Assembly: GCA_007844125.1 (NCBI GenBank) | Contig: CM017556.1 | Location: forward strand, 75,165,618 to 75,229,617 | DNA: 64,000 nt | Direction of reading: 5' to 3' | Origin: Sinonovacula constricta | Taxonomy: Eukaryota; Mollusca; Bivalvia; Cardiida; Solecurtidae | In this document: in pieces, positions 1 through 11,800 of the stretch | Layout of the letters: every line of letters begins with the position of its first letter | Numbering within the stretch: the stretch's first letter is position 1 | Made by a program: the position numbers and the translations under genes | The notes under the pieces: generated by a model | What the model saw: the letters and a program-made list of their open reading frames with translations, nothing else | What the model was told of the DNA's origin: nothing | Database searches by the model: none

Positions 1-2220
1 TACCTGTAATCTATAGCAGTGTCACTGCTGCAAGGCAAGATCTGTCGTCAAACATTGTATTCTGCCATCCCTCTAATATCTTATATTGAAAATTTATTAG
101 GAATTCATGTTTATATGGAAAAATACTACCGTATTCAAACAAGACTGAACACTACTTTATACAGTGTTAAAGGTTTGCCTGTAATATTTATCACCAAAAA
201 GGCATTACCATTGAATACAATTATTGCCAATAGTGTATATTTCTGTTTACAGATGTTTATATAAACAACCCATGTTGATGAATAAATGTGTTGTTGCAAG
301 ATGCACTGTTAGCTAGCATCAAAGAAAACTCCAAATCCACAGTGTAACTTGAGATTTTGTAAACACTATTTTGAATAATACATAAATTAAAGCCATGTCA
401 AGGATAATTAACAATGACTCAAGTCTGGGCCCAGGTATACTGGTATACGGGTAATTTATGTAACATGAAAGCAAATTATGTGCCTAATTTAGTTTAATAC
501 TCCAAATATTAGGGTAGTTCCATGTGTCAGCACAGTGTCACAGTCAGTAAAGTCTCCCTAGGTGTGGTCTCATGCCACGTGATCATGGCATGCTATACAC
601 TGTGGAGGCTGCACGGTGTCAGTAAAGTCTCCCTAGGTGTGGTCCCATGCCAGGTGATCATGGCATGCTATACATTGTGGAGGCAGCACTTTGTCAGGTG
701 GACACTGTAGATGACTGGAAGTATGTTGGTGGGACGATAAATCTAACAGCAAAGCCAGTGGGAAGTGAGTTTAACATGTAATCAAATAGTTCTGACTTCC
801 AACCTTGCTCAAGGCTAAAGTTTCTAGCCTGGTTTTTTAAGGGGAAAAAAAGACCATGGTATAGATTTGTAAAAACTTGGTGGGCGGTATTAACCTTTTT
901 GTTAAAGTGTGTTTAGTTTATAACTTTGTGACTTCTTTGGCCAATTCACTTCATACTTGAAGTAACGGCAGCTTATAAGTAATAAGTGCAAGAACTATAA
1001 CTCCTGTCTGTCCCATTTTTGGATTATCCCTCTCTATTGACTTTGATTCTCCAAAGCTAAACTTCTTCATTATGTTAATAACCCTTGTCATGATTCATTA
1101 TAATAACACAGCTTCTTTTATAGTATATATATGATAAGACAAATTTCTAGAGACTCTACAGCACAGAGTATATATATCCTGCTCAGATAGCTCCTATCAG
1201 AGATTCCTAATATGGATCTAGACTATTTCTAAATGCCTGATCATTTGTGCATAGTACTAAATGTACTGACTATACAATATTGTTTTCTGGATTTCTTTTA
1301 CAAATCTTTGAATTAGTAACATGTCTGAATGCCCTTTTCTTGTTTTCATTATATTTTAATATTCTCTGGAACTGTGAAGGCAAAACAGCTGTTAAGTGGT
1401 GTGACAACAATTAAAAAAAACTGTAATCCAGTACTATTATACAATTTATGTGTCATAATTTAGATAAATCTTCATGTCAAGAATGGACTGAACTGCCTAA
1501 AACTGCTGTTAAATATACATAACTAGAGATAACATGTCATTATCTTTACACTGTTGAGATCAATTAAGTACTTTCCATATTTGGCTTATGGCTATTTGAA
1601 ATGTTGACTATAAATTTTTTCAGCAATTATTTGTGATGTTTAGTATTCTTCTCTGAGGGCTTGCAACTGAAAAGAAAACAGTTCATGTACATCTTAATGA
1701 TGATATTAAACATGTCAGGAAAAATTCTGTAGTAGATTTCAACCTGTTATATTTTAGCATGATACACATGATCATTCTTGGGCAGGTAATGTAGACCCAT
1801 ATTAGCCAGCTCTCTCTTGGATTGACTGATCTGGATCTGTACTCTTTGCTGTGGAGTCTAGCATTATGACTTAATATTTTTACATGTTGTTGTAAGTCAT
1901 TTAAGGATTTACTGTAGTAAATTAACAAATGTAGATTGGAAGGTGTTTAATTTATTCAGATTTGTATTTGAAGAGTTGTACAACAGTTGTGTGGTATAAT
2001 GTCAGGAACATATGGCAAGTTATCACAGCAAAGATCTTATTTCAACAGCATATGTATAGGAAGGTAAATTTAATAATAAAATACTAAAAAATAACATTGC
2101 CTTTTCCTCATTCTACAAAGTACAATATCAAGCAGAAATGAGGTCAGTATTTATGATAAACATTGAAAATGTTAGATATACAACCAGAACATGAGATTTT
2201 CCAAATCTGACTGCAGTCCA
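1..2220. other. intergenic sequence, no gene recognised
   Basis: AT-rich sequence in which I see no exon with plausible splice sites or a recognisable protein. The short open frames here are chance. It contains a two-copy tandem duplication of about 75 bp (roughly 535-690) and, near 1790-1850, one arm of the dispersed palindromic element described elsewhere. Confidence 0.6.
535..690. repeat. two-copy tandem duplication, 75-bp period
   Basis: The word CAGTAAAGTCTCCCTAGG occurs at about 545 and again at about 620, followed in both copies by near-identical sequence containing TGATCATGGCATGC. Only a few substitutions separate the copies. No coding role is apparent. Confidence 0.8.
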
Positions 2221-2221
2221 A

Positions 2222-3960
2222 GAGGTGTTTGCTTATTCATTGTAAAAACTGCAGTCACACATTTATACAACATAGATGTTGTCTTGTTCATTGTAATTAC
2301 TGAAGTCACACATCTATACTGCATAGATGTTGTCCAGTTCATTGTAATTACTGAAGTCACGCATCTATACAGCATAGATTTTGTCCTGTTCATTGTAATT
2401 ACTGCAGTCACACATCTATACAGCATAGATTTTGTCCTGTTCATTGTAATTACTACAGTCACATATCTATACAGCATAGATTTTGTCTTGTTCATTGTAA
2501 TTACTACAGTCTCACATCTATACAGCATTGATTTTGTCTTGTTCATTGTAATTACTGCAGTCTCACATCTATACAGCATAGATTTTGTCCTGTTCATTGT
2601 AAAAACTGCAGTCACACATCTATACACCATAGATGTTGTCTTGTTCATTGTAATTACTGCAGTCACACATCTATACACCATAGATGTTGTCTTGTTCATT
2701 GTCATTACTGAAGTCACACATCTATACAGCATAGATTTTGTCTTGTTCATTGTAATTACTGCAGTCACACACCTATACAGCATAGATATTGTCTTGTTCA
2801 TTGTAATTACTGCAGTCACACATCTATACACCATAGATGTTGTCTTGTTCATTGTAATTACTGCAGTCACACATCTATACACCATAGATGTTGTCTTGTT
2901 CATTGTCATTACTGAAGTCACACATCTATACACCATAGATGTTGTCTTGTTCATTGTAATTACTACAGTCACACATCTATACAGCATAGATTTTGTCTTG
3001 TTCATTGTAATTACTACAGTCACACATCTATACAGCATAGATTTTGTCTTGTTCATTGTAATTACTGCAGTCTCACATCTATACAGCATAGATTTTGTCT
3101 TGTTCATTGTAATTACTACAGTCTCACATCTATACAGCATAGATATTGTCTTGTTCATTGTAATTACTGCAGTCACACATCTATACACCATAGATGTTGT
3201 CTTGTTCATTGTCATTACTGAAGTCACACATCTATACACCATAGATTTTGTCTTGTTCATTGTAATTACTGCAGTCACAGATCTATACAACATAGATTTT
3301 GTCTTGTTCATTGTAATTACTACAGTCTCACATCTATACAGCATAGATATTGTCTTGTTCATTGTAATTACTGCAGTCTCACATCTATACAGCATAGATT
3401 TTGTCTTGTTCATTGTAATTACTACAGTCACACATCTATACAGCATAGATTTTGTCCTGTTCATTGTAAAAACTGCAGTCACACATCTATACAACATAGA
3501 TTTTGTCTTGTTCATTGTAATTACTACAGTCACAGATCTATACAACATAGATTTTGTCTTGTTCATTGTAATTACTGCAGTCACAGATCTATACAACATA
3601 GATTTTGTCCTGTTCATTGTCATTACTGAAGTCACACATCTATACAGCATAGATTTTGTCTTGTTCATTGTAATTACTGCAGTCACAGATCTATACAACA
3701 TAGATTTTGTCCTGTTCATTGTCATTACTGAAGTCACACATCTATACAGCATAGATTTTGTCTTGTTCATTGTAATTACTGCAGTCACAGATCTATACAA
3801 CATAGATTTTGTCTTGTTCATTGTAATTACTACAGTCACACATCTATACAGCATAGATGCTTGCTTATGCATTGTAAAAACTGCAGCCCTAAATCTTTAC
3901 AATATAAGTGTTTACTTGTGCATTTGAGAAACTGCAGCCTCCAGACCTATGCAGCATAGG
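2222..3960. repeat. minisatellite, 51-bp unit, about 33 copies
   Basis: Head-to-tail units of 51 bp containing TTCATTGTAATTACTGCAGT and a variable ATCTATACAGCATAGAT segment. The latter is an imperfect palindrome (ATCTAT/ATAGAT arms around ACAGC), and ACTGCAGT is also palindromic. Because 51 is divisible by 3 and the unit lacks stops in one frame on each strand, both strands show spurious frames of more than 560 codons. Variation is mostly at a few fixed positions (TAC/TGC/TGA before AGTC, ACC/AGC/AAC), as expected for unequal exchange. Flanking units at both ends are more diverged. Confidence 0.95.
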
Positions 3961-5299
3961 TGTTTGTTCAAGCATTGCACAAGAAAAGATGTTGGCAAGT
4001 AAATAGATTCTCCAGGTGCTAAAAAGATTATTGTTTGGGTGTTACCCCTAAACAAATCCTAACCAAGTAAAAAAGTTTGGGAAGATATTTTCCTTTTTTT
4101 TGTAAATTAAGACAAGCATAAACATACATGTTTGAGACAGGTATTGTATCTTTCAGACTGGTTTTAGGGATATTGTCACTAGAGTCAGTGAGGCATGGGT
4201 CTGGTCTATTGTTTTCACTCATTATGCAGTGTCAGTGTGTTAATACGAGATCTTCAAGAAAACTGGTGAATCTTGGGAGTGTAGGTCTATTGTTAAAGGC
4301 AGAAATAGTGGACAGAGTAAATATGAATGTTCTGTAATTTTGTGAATATGTGAGGTTTATTTTGAAGTTGAATATTTATTATGGATGGAGAGCTTGAAGG
4401 ATATTATTTAGTTGGATAAATCTTAATTGGAACTTGGGTAGTTGTAGTACTTTATCTTTTGTGATACATGGTTTTCTTTGGATTCTTGTATTATCTTGCT
4501 TTTGGCTGTACTTGTATTTAACTTTTATAGTTAATTTCTTTATGTGAAGTCAGAAATCAATCCATTATAAATACATGTAAACATATGATTGATATTAGAT
4601 GTGTCAGAAGTTTTTCTAAAAGGTTCAAAGTGACAAATATCGGCATAGAAAAACAAAATCTTTTTTTTTCCAAGTTAAACTTAGCTTATATAGCATGAAG
4701 TGTTCTTATTTAGATAAGACTGTATAGTGCATATTTGATGTGAGTTCAAACTGCACCACTGTTGTCTGGTTGTCTTATTCAGCTATGGCCCATTTTCAAG
4801 TCCCTTCAAAATGTCACTGGTGCCAGGTGACTGTCATTGAGCTACTCATAATATTGAACTAATTAGCTTTTATCTCTGTCAAATCAGCTGGAAGACATTG
4901 TTATCAGTTTTGACTGACAACAGAATTCACCCCACTTGCTGTCTGTTTAACAAGAACAGGGAGTCTTAAGGAGGTAATGTGGCCTGATCCAGTGGCAGAA
5001 GTGTTCATACATCACCATGGTAACAGCAATCTAGGTGGTGCAACTACTGAAAGTATTTTTTATTTTTTATGTTTTTTCATTCCAAGAATGAAAATGTTTA
5101 GCTCAAGCCTAGAGATCATTCTCTATCAGTTTGATTAAATAGATTAATCATATATTCAAGTCTGATTACTTGGAGTAAGTTGAAATTTTTTAAGTTAAAG
5201 TTGTTTTAAAACAGCCTGAGACTGAAACAGTGTTAAACATTAAAAGCTTCTTCTTAACTGAGCGGGTCTCCAGTGATGTAACAAGGACAAACACTATAG
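3961..5299. other. intergenic sequence between two minisatellites
   Basis: AT-rich, with no supported gene, RNA or clear mobile element. Short open frames on both strands have no protein-like composition. Confidence 0.5.
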
Positions 5300-6955
5300 C
5301 TCTTTGTAACTTAGGACGACACATTGGCTGAAAGACTGGCGTACATTGTGACCACCAGATGCCAGCTCTTTGTAACTTAGGACGGACACATCGGCTGAAA
5401 GACTGGCGTACATTGTGACCACCAGATGCCAGCTCTTTGTAACTTAGGATGACACATTGGCTGAAAGACTGGCATACATTGTGACCACCAGATGCCAGCT
5501 CTTTGTAACTTAGGACAACACATTGGCTGAAAGACTGGCATACATTGTGACCACCAGATGCCAGCTCTTTGTAACTTAGGACGACACATTGGCTGAAAGA
5601 CTGGCATACATTGTGACCACCAGATGCCAGCTCTTTGTAACTTAGGATGACACATTGGCTGAAAGACTGGCATACATTGTGACCACCAGATGCCAGCTCT
5701 TTGTAACTTAGGACGACACATTGGCTGAAAGACTGGCGTACATTGTGACCACCAGATGCCAGCTCTTTATAACTTAGGATGACACATTGGCTGAAAGACT
5801 GGCATACATTGTGACCACCAGATGCCAGCTCTTTGTAACTTAGGACGACACATTGGCTGAAAGACTGGCGTACATTGTGACCACCAGATGCCAGCTCTTT
5901 GTAACTTAGGACGACACATTGGCTGAAAGACTGGCGTACATTGTGACCACCAGATGCCAGCTCTTTGTAACTTAGGACAACACATTGGCTGAAAGACTGG
6001 CATACATTGTGACCACCAGATGCCAGCTCTTTGTAACTTAGGACGACACATTGGCTGAAAGACTGGCGTACATTGTGACCACCAGATGCCAGCTCTTTGT
6101 AACTTAGGACGATACATTGGCTGAAAGAATGGCGTACATTGTGACCACCAGATGCCAGCTCTTTGTAACTGAGGACGACACATTTGCTGAAAGACTGGCA
6201 TACATTGTGACCACCAGATGCCAGCTCTTTGTAACTTAGGACGGACACATTGGCTGAAAGACTGGCGTACATTGTGACCACCAGATGACAGCTCTTTGTA
6301 ACTTAGGACGACACATTGGCTGAAAGACTGGCGTACATTGTGACCACCAGATGACAGCTCTTTGTAACTTAGGACGACACATTGGCTGAAAGACTGGCGT
6401 ACATTGTGACCACCAGATGCCAGCTCTTTGTAACTTAGGACGGACACATCGGCTGAAAGACTGGCGTACATTGTGACCACCAGATGCCAGCTCTTTGTAA
6501 CTTAGGACGACACATTGGCTGAAAGACTGGCGTACATTGTGACCACCAGATGCCAGCTCTTTGTAACTTAGGACAACACATTGGCTGAAAGACTGGCATA
6601 CATTGTGACCACCAGATGCCAGCTCTTTGTAACTTAGGACGACACATTTGCTGAAAGACTGGCATACATTGTGACCACCAGATGCCAGCTCTTTGTAACT
6701 TAGGATGACACATTGGCTGAAAGACTGGCGTACATTGTGACCACCAGATGCCAGCTCTTTGTAACTTAGGATAACACATTGGCTGAAAGACTGGCGTACA
6801 TTGTGACCACCAGATGCCAGCTCTTTGTAACTTAGGATGACACATTGGCTGAAAGACTGGCGTACATTGTGACCACCAGATGCCAGCTCTTTGTAACTTA
6901 GGACGACACATTGGCTGAAAGACTGGCGTACATTGTGACCACCAGATGCCTGGCA
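5300..6955. repeat. minisatellite, 66-bp unit, about 25 copies
   Basis: Tandem 66-bp units containing GCCAGCTCTTTGTAACTTAG, ACACATTGGCTGAAAGACTG and ATTGTGACCACCAGAT. A few units carry one extra G (GGACGGACAC near 5372, 6240 and 6440), making 67 bp and shifting the apparent minus-strand frames, which is why several overlapping long frames appear there. Substitutions cluster at few positions (CGTAC/CATAC, GACGAC/GACAAC/GATGAC). The frames have no family resemblance, so I read this as non-coding satellite DNA. Confidence 0.95.
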
Positions 6956-8688
6956 GTATAGTGTTTAGAAAACAAACATTGACCAAACTGGGCGGCACAA
7001 GTGAGATAAACTGTGCTAATTAGAGATGTTGGCTTGTCATAGGATAGCTAATTGTATTCGTATTCAAGAGATGTTTAGACCATAATAAGCTTTCGACAGC
7101 AGTTTGACATGTGATTCTTAAGCTTTAAAGTCTTGGTAATATTTTGAAATGAGTTATAAAGTCTTTGCATAATAGTGAATATAGATATGGAAAAAAATGT
7201 TGAACATAATGCAAACATATTATGGTTTTGTTTGCTGAGAATATTGACTCGGCATTGTGGCACAATTCTTTACGGGGATCATGTGTGCACACAGACTGTA
7301 TGTGTTTGAAACTGTTACTTGTTTGATCTTTAATTTGTTTGTTCAGTGTCAAACTGAAGTCAATTTTGGGGACCAGTATGTCTTAGTGTAAGTGGACTGT
7401 TAACAAAGCATTGGGCCAGAACTTGTTTGTTACAAGGTGTCTGGCACATCTTATAGACGTATCAGTCGTGTTTCACATTTTGTTTTGAACAAAGAGTGAT
7501 GGAATGTCCAATGCTTTGAATGATGAAGTGTCTCTTTCTGGAATGTTTTTGTTGATTCTCTTCCAATAACAGTTTTGTTTTATAAAAACTGTTTGGAATT
7601 TAAAAAAATCATTGAGGTCTGGAAAAAAGTGTGTTCATGTGCAGGATAGTTTTGACCTTGTATTGAAAGATGTTGGGAACATTTAGCATAGGATTTGAAT
7701 ATCATTTCTTATAAAATACTATATCTATACTTAAAGCAACATTGTATAAAATAAAATTTGTAACATTAAGTGTGTTTTCCGATGTCTTGGCACAGATTGG
7801 TATACAAACATACAAAATAATGTTAGGAAAACATAAAACCCCATCATTCCATGCTGTAGATTCATGTGAGGTGTTAAGTATTAATATTCATCCAATCAAA
7901 TATCTGCATATTTAATGATATATTTAAGGCTGTTTATTGAATGGCAGAGGTGTGACCAGAATTTCAATGATCAACTCTTGGGTGTTCAGGATTGAAACAA
8001 ACTCGCAAATAACCACATGAAAAGCTGGTGTTGAGGGAAAATTCTGTTTACCTGAGAAAATATAAAATAATGCATGTAAGATTAGTCTGGATGTCCAGGT
8101 GCAAGGTTTGGTCCGTTGTTTATTGTTTAAGTCAACAAATGAGTGCAGTTCTAAAATTATGGATCTTATGTTTTCTTGTAGAAAAGTCACATTGTTTAAA
8201 ATGTGAATGATGACAATTCTGTAGGAGTTTTCATTAAACAAATTGGATATACATATGTTTGACTTAATTTTGAAGTGATAATAAATGCGAACTTGATAGA
8301 ACTGAGATTAATTTCTTAACTCAGTATCATTACCTTGGATTGTCCTGAAGTGACATGGTATGGAAGATCTGCTTAGTTATAGCAACCATCCAAGTGTGGG
8401 AGATATTGTTGCTTTAACTCTAAAATTTCTGTTTAAAATATAAACAAATAGAAAGGTAGTGAAGTGGTGTAAGAATTGTTATATATACATAAGTTCAAAA
8501 TGTTGTGCAGTGATCAGAATATTGTAAGATTGGAGATTATTAAGGGACAATACTAAGCCAAGTATAGTGCTAAATGTTTTTCTAGTGAAAATACCAATTT
8601 AAGTTAAGGAAACTCTTATACTGATCTCCTCCAGTGATCTTAACGATTCAATTTCAAGGATAGTACTTAACGCCAATCCAGCACAAAG
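6956..8688. other. intergenic/5' flank of the ANKRD6-like gene
   Basis: AT-rich sequence without a recognisable gene. The minus-strand 105-codon frame around 7924-8241 has no discernible domain and no splice context. The 3' end adjoins the inferred first coding exon of the ankyrin-repeat gene, so a promoter and 5' UTR may lie here, but I see no TATA element I would defend. Confidence 0.45.
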
Positions 8689-8800
8689 ATGAGAGGACGA
8701 TGGGGTTGTCTGTGTTGGGACATGGATACTGAGGATGATCAAGACCCTCAGTACCACCTGTATTCACCTGGCAGTCTGCTTATAAGCCCTGCCCATACAG
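8689..8800 (+). CDS. ANKRD6: probable first coding exon of the ANKRD6-like gene
   Basis: An ATG at 8689 preceded in frame by TAA (21 bp upstream) opens 37 codons plus one base, ending at ACAG|GTCAGT. The translated start is MRGRWGCLCWDMDTEDDQ. The next exon begins at 16663 with TT, so the split codon is GTT (Val), and translation runs V-G-R-S into the ATG at 16674 without a stop. Phase match has a one-in-three chance of being accidental, and vertebrate ANKRD6 lacks this segment, so the alternative is translation from the internal Met at 16674 with this exon unrelated or untranslated. Confidence 0.55.
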
Positions 8801-11800
8801 GTCAGTTCTGAACACACACAGGGCATTGTTGGGTGTTGCCTGGGAGACTTGACCTTGCTTACATGTCAGGGTCACAGGTTGGGTTAAGGTCACAGGGTAG
8901 CGGGTTGCACTTGTTTGGTGAAAAAAGTTTGATGTTATTTGTTGTGTTCCTGATGATACAATATTATGTTGTTGAAGATAATATTGTGAATAAGTAATTT
9001 TTTACAACATAAAAAAAGTAAGGGGGATCTTTTAGATTAATGTTTTTGAATACCATCTTCCATTTACTACTATTTTTTTATTCAAACAACAATTATTTTT
9101 TTATAAATAATTTTTTATCTGCTATTTAGGATTTGCCCCAACTTGAAGGACAGACTCCATATCTTCAGAGTTAAAAAGGCATGGTGTCATTTATAATGTG
9201 TTGAATTGGTGAGATAAAGTTTTGGATTATTAATTGTAATGGCCTTGCTGGGTACATAACATATTTGCTGAAATTTCACCTGCACCCAGGGTACTGTATG
9301 TACAGGTACATGGTGTAGTGGAGAAACAATCCTTGGGAGGGAAACATGTCTCCGCAGGGGGTATCTACAGGAGGCCCGTTGACTGAGACAGACAGCAAGT
9401 GGTGCCAAATAAAAAGGGTTGCAGACTTATTTTTAACCTCTTGCAGAATTTTTTATTGTATATAAGTTAAATGAAGAAAAAGAGAAAATGCACAATGGTT
9501 TGAGAAGTTAACAGAAATTTGAACATATTTGACCCAGGAGAGTTAATAGGTACTGTGACAAATTTTTGACAGTACATAATATTAACCCAGACATTCTTAA
9601 AAAAAATTACAAATAGAAACAAAAGAAAAATAATATATATTCAAAATAATATATATTTCTTTATTTCAATGCTTTTTTCTAATGCTTTGTGAAATATTTC
9701 AAGAATTCTGGAAACTGATCTATCCAGTTGTAAGTAATAGCATATTTATGATGTAATGTATAATAAAAACACAATAAAAAAACTTTCTGATTTTTGGGGG
9801 CAAGTTTTCACGCAAACTTTTTATGTCATTGATTTTTAAAGCATTCTGTTCTATTGAAACCTGTTGAAATTGCCTCTCTCACACTGCCTTGCTATCTTGT
9901 CAATCAAAACATTTCTCTCATTAATTGTGTGATAATGACAGGTTTTGTCTGGAGTAGAAGGCCTGATAATTATATTCCAGATATAATATTTATTCAACTA
10001 TCCATGGTCTGTCAGGATAGGAAGCTTTGGATATAAGCTTTGATTTAAGTGCTCTTCTGAATTGGAGGTTTCAGTAAATTTCTATAAATATCCCTTTCCC
10101 TGCTGTCAGCACAGACTAACATGTTTTTTTACTTACAACAACAGGCACTTTTTGTTACTATCAACATGAGAAAGAATAATTGCTAGTACCTTGTTAGCAG
10201 GTCTGGCCAAACCTTATCGGAATTGAATATTCACTATTCCCCTTGGTAAGGAAAATTTGATGTTTAAAGATCAAGTATTAGCCCTGCGTGTCAGTGTTGT
10301 ACTTGAGACTTCTTAGCTTTTAAAATCATACCATTTTGACAGGGACATACTGTTGTGATTGCACACCCAGCTTGTGACAGTGACATGAAAATTACACCTG
10401 TTGGTATGCATAGATTACTGGGTCATTTAACCCTTAGCTTGCTTAACACATATTTATGACAAATAGTGCAGATCCAGATCAGCCAGCTACCCTCTGAGGT
10501 CTGGCAATGCTGAGGCCTGCTCCTGCTGGGAGCTGTCTCATCAGGAATCTCTAGCAAAATGTCTAGGCATCTCTGCATGTCAATATAAGAAGATGACTTA
10601 AGAATTATTTGGGGTTATTAACAAATATAACAAGCTAAGGGTTAATATTTTCCTCTTGCATAAATAGTTGCCCTTCTTTCAAAATCTTGCATGTGTTTTT
10701 ACCGAGTTCTGTTTATAAATTATTTGAAATAGTGTGCAGATTCTGACAATAAGTGTAAACCTCTTGGCTAGACAAGTGAAAAATAATGTAAATGATAACC
10801 TGGTGAAATCTTGCATGCTGACTGGTGAAGGTTTCTCAACTTCAATTGAACATATTCTCCTGTAACATTTACAAAGTAAAAGTTATAAGATTTGATATTA
10901 ACCTAGCAATAATTCTGAAGTTATGTTCAAATATGAGTCATTGAATGCAATTGACCAATTCATAGAACCAGTTTATCAATAATTACGCCCCTGATAGATT
11001 GGGGATCAACTCCAGCAAACATTGAACTATCAAATACATGAAAATTGATTTACAAACACATCAGTTTTGTACAGGTAAGCCACTGATGCATTGTTGTGGT
11101 AGGTAATATGGTAAAAGAAGTATAAAAGTGAAGCTGGGGAACCACTGGGACATGGCTGAGTGGGTAGATTTGCTTACTTGTTTCTCTTCTGACTCTTTGA
11201 TCACTCTCACTGCCCAGGTTAAAGTCCAAGTCAGGACAGGAGCTTTCATGTGGGGGAGAGCTTCCACCTGACCAAGACATTTGATCTTCCTTCACCAATA
11301 TAATAGCTGGACTTTGCTATAGTTGTCATAATTATTTGCCATCTGGCCCTTTACAAGGCATGATATCCCAGTAAAGAAAGCCATCGGTGTGCTTCAAATG
11401 ATTGCAGTGTGCTTGAATTTTAAAATACATTACAAAAACTGAAGAGTTAAGAATAGAGATATTCTTATAGATCTGAAATACTATTTAAGAAGTTGAAGGA
11501 AGGATAAGTGCTTAAATTGCCAATCATTTACATATTTAGCTGCTCATTTTTACTGTTTAATCTTGCGTAATATGGTGAAAAATGAGGCAGTGTCTATGTG
11601 TTTGTACAAGGATTTTAAGCACATAAAGAGTAAACAAAGTTTCTTCCTTTACTCTGGCTGTACTTGTGTCAACACCTGCTCTGAAACCATGACACATTAT
11701 GAACCATTACCAAATGTTTGAGCTTGTAGACAAACAAATAGACCAAACATCTTTACAGCTTTCTTACAGAAGATTTCAGGTATAAAGGAGTTAGGTTTCA

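Noticed and set aside
2172..3927. Open frames of 566 (-) and 578 (+) codons
   Set aside because: Both are direct readings of a 51-bp tandem repeat with no stops in the unit; they overlap each other and have no start context, splice context or known domain.
5190..6998. Minus-strand frames of 114-363 codons with repeated LSYKELASGGHNV-like text
   Set aside because: Readings of the 66-bp minisatellite in different frames caused by 67-bp units.
7924..8241. 105-codon minus-strand frame
   Set aside because: No domain, no plausible initiation or splice context; length is within chance for a 64-kb AT-rich window.
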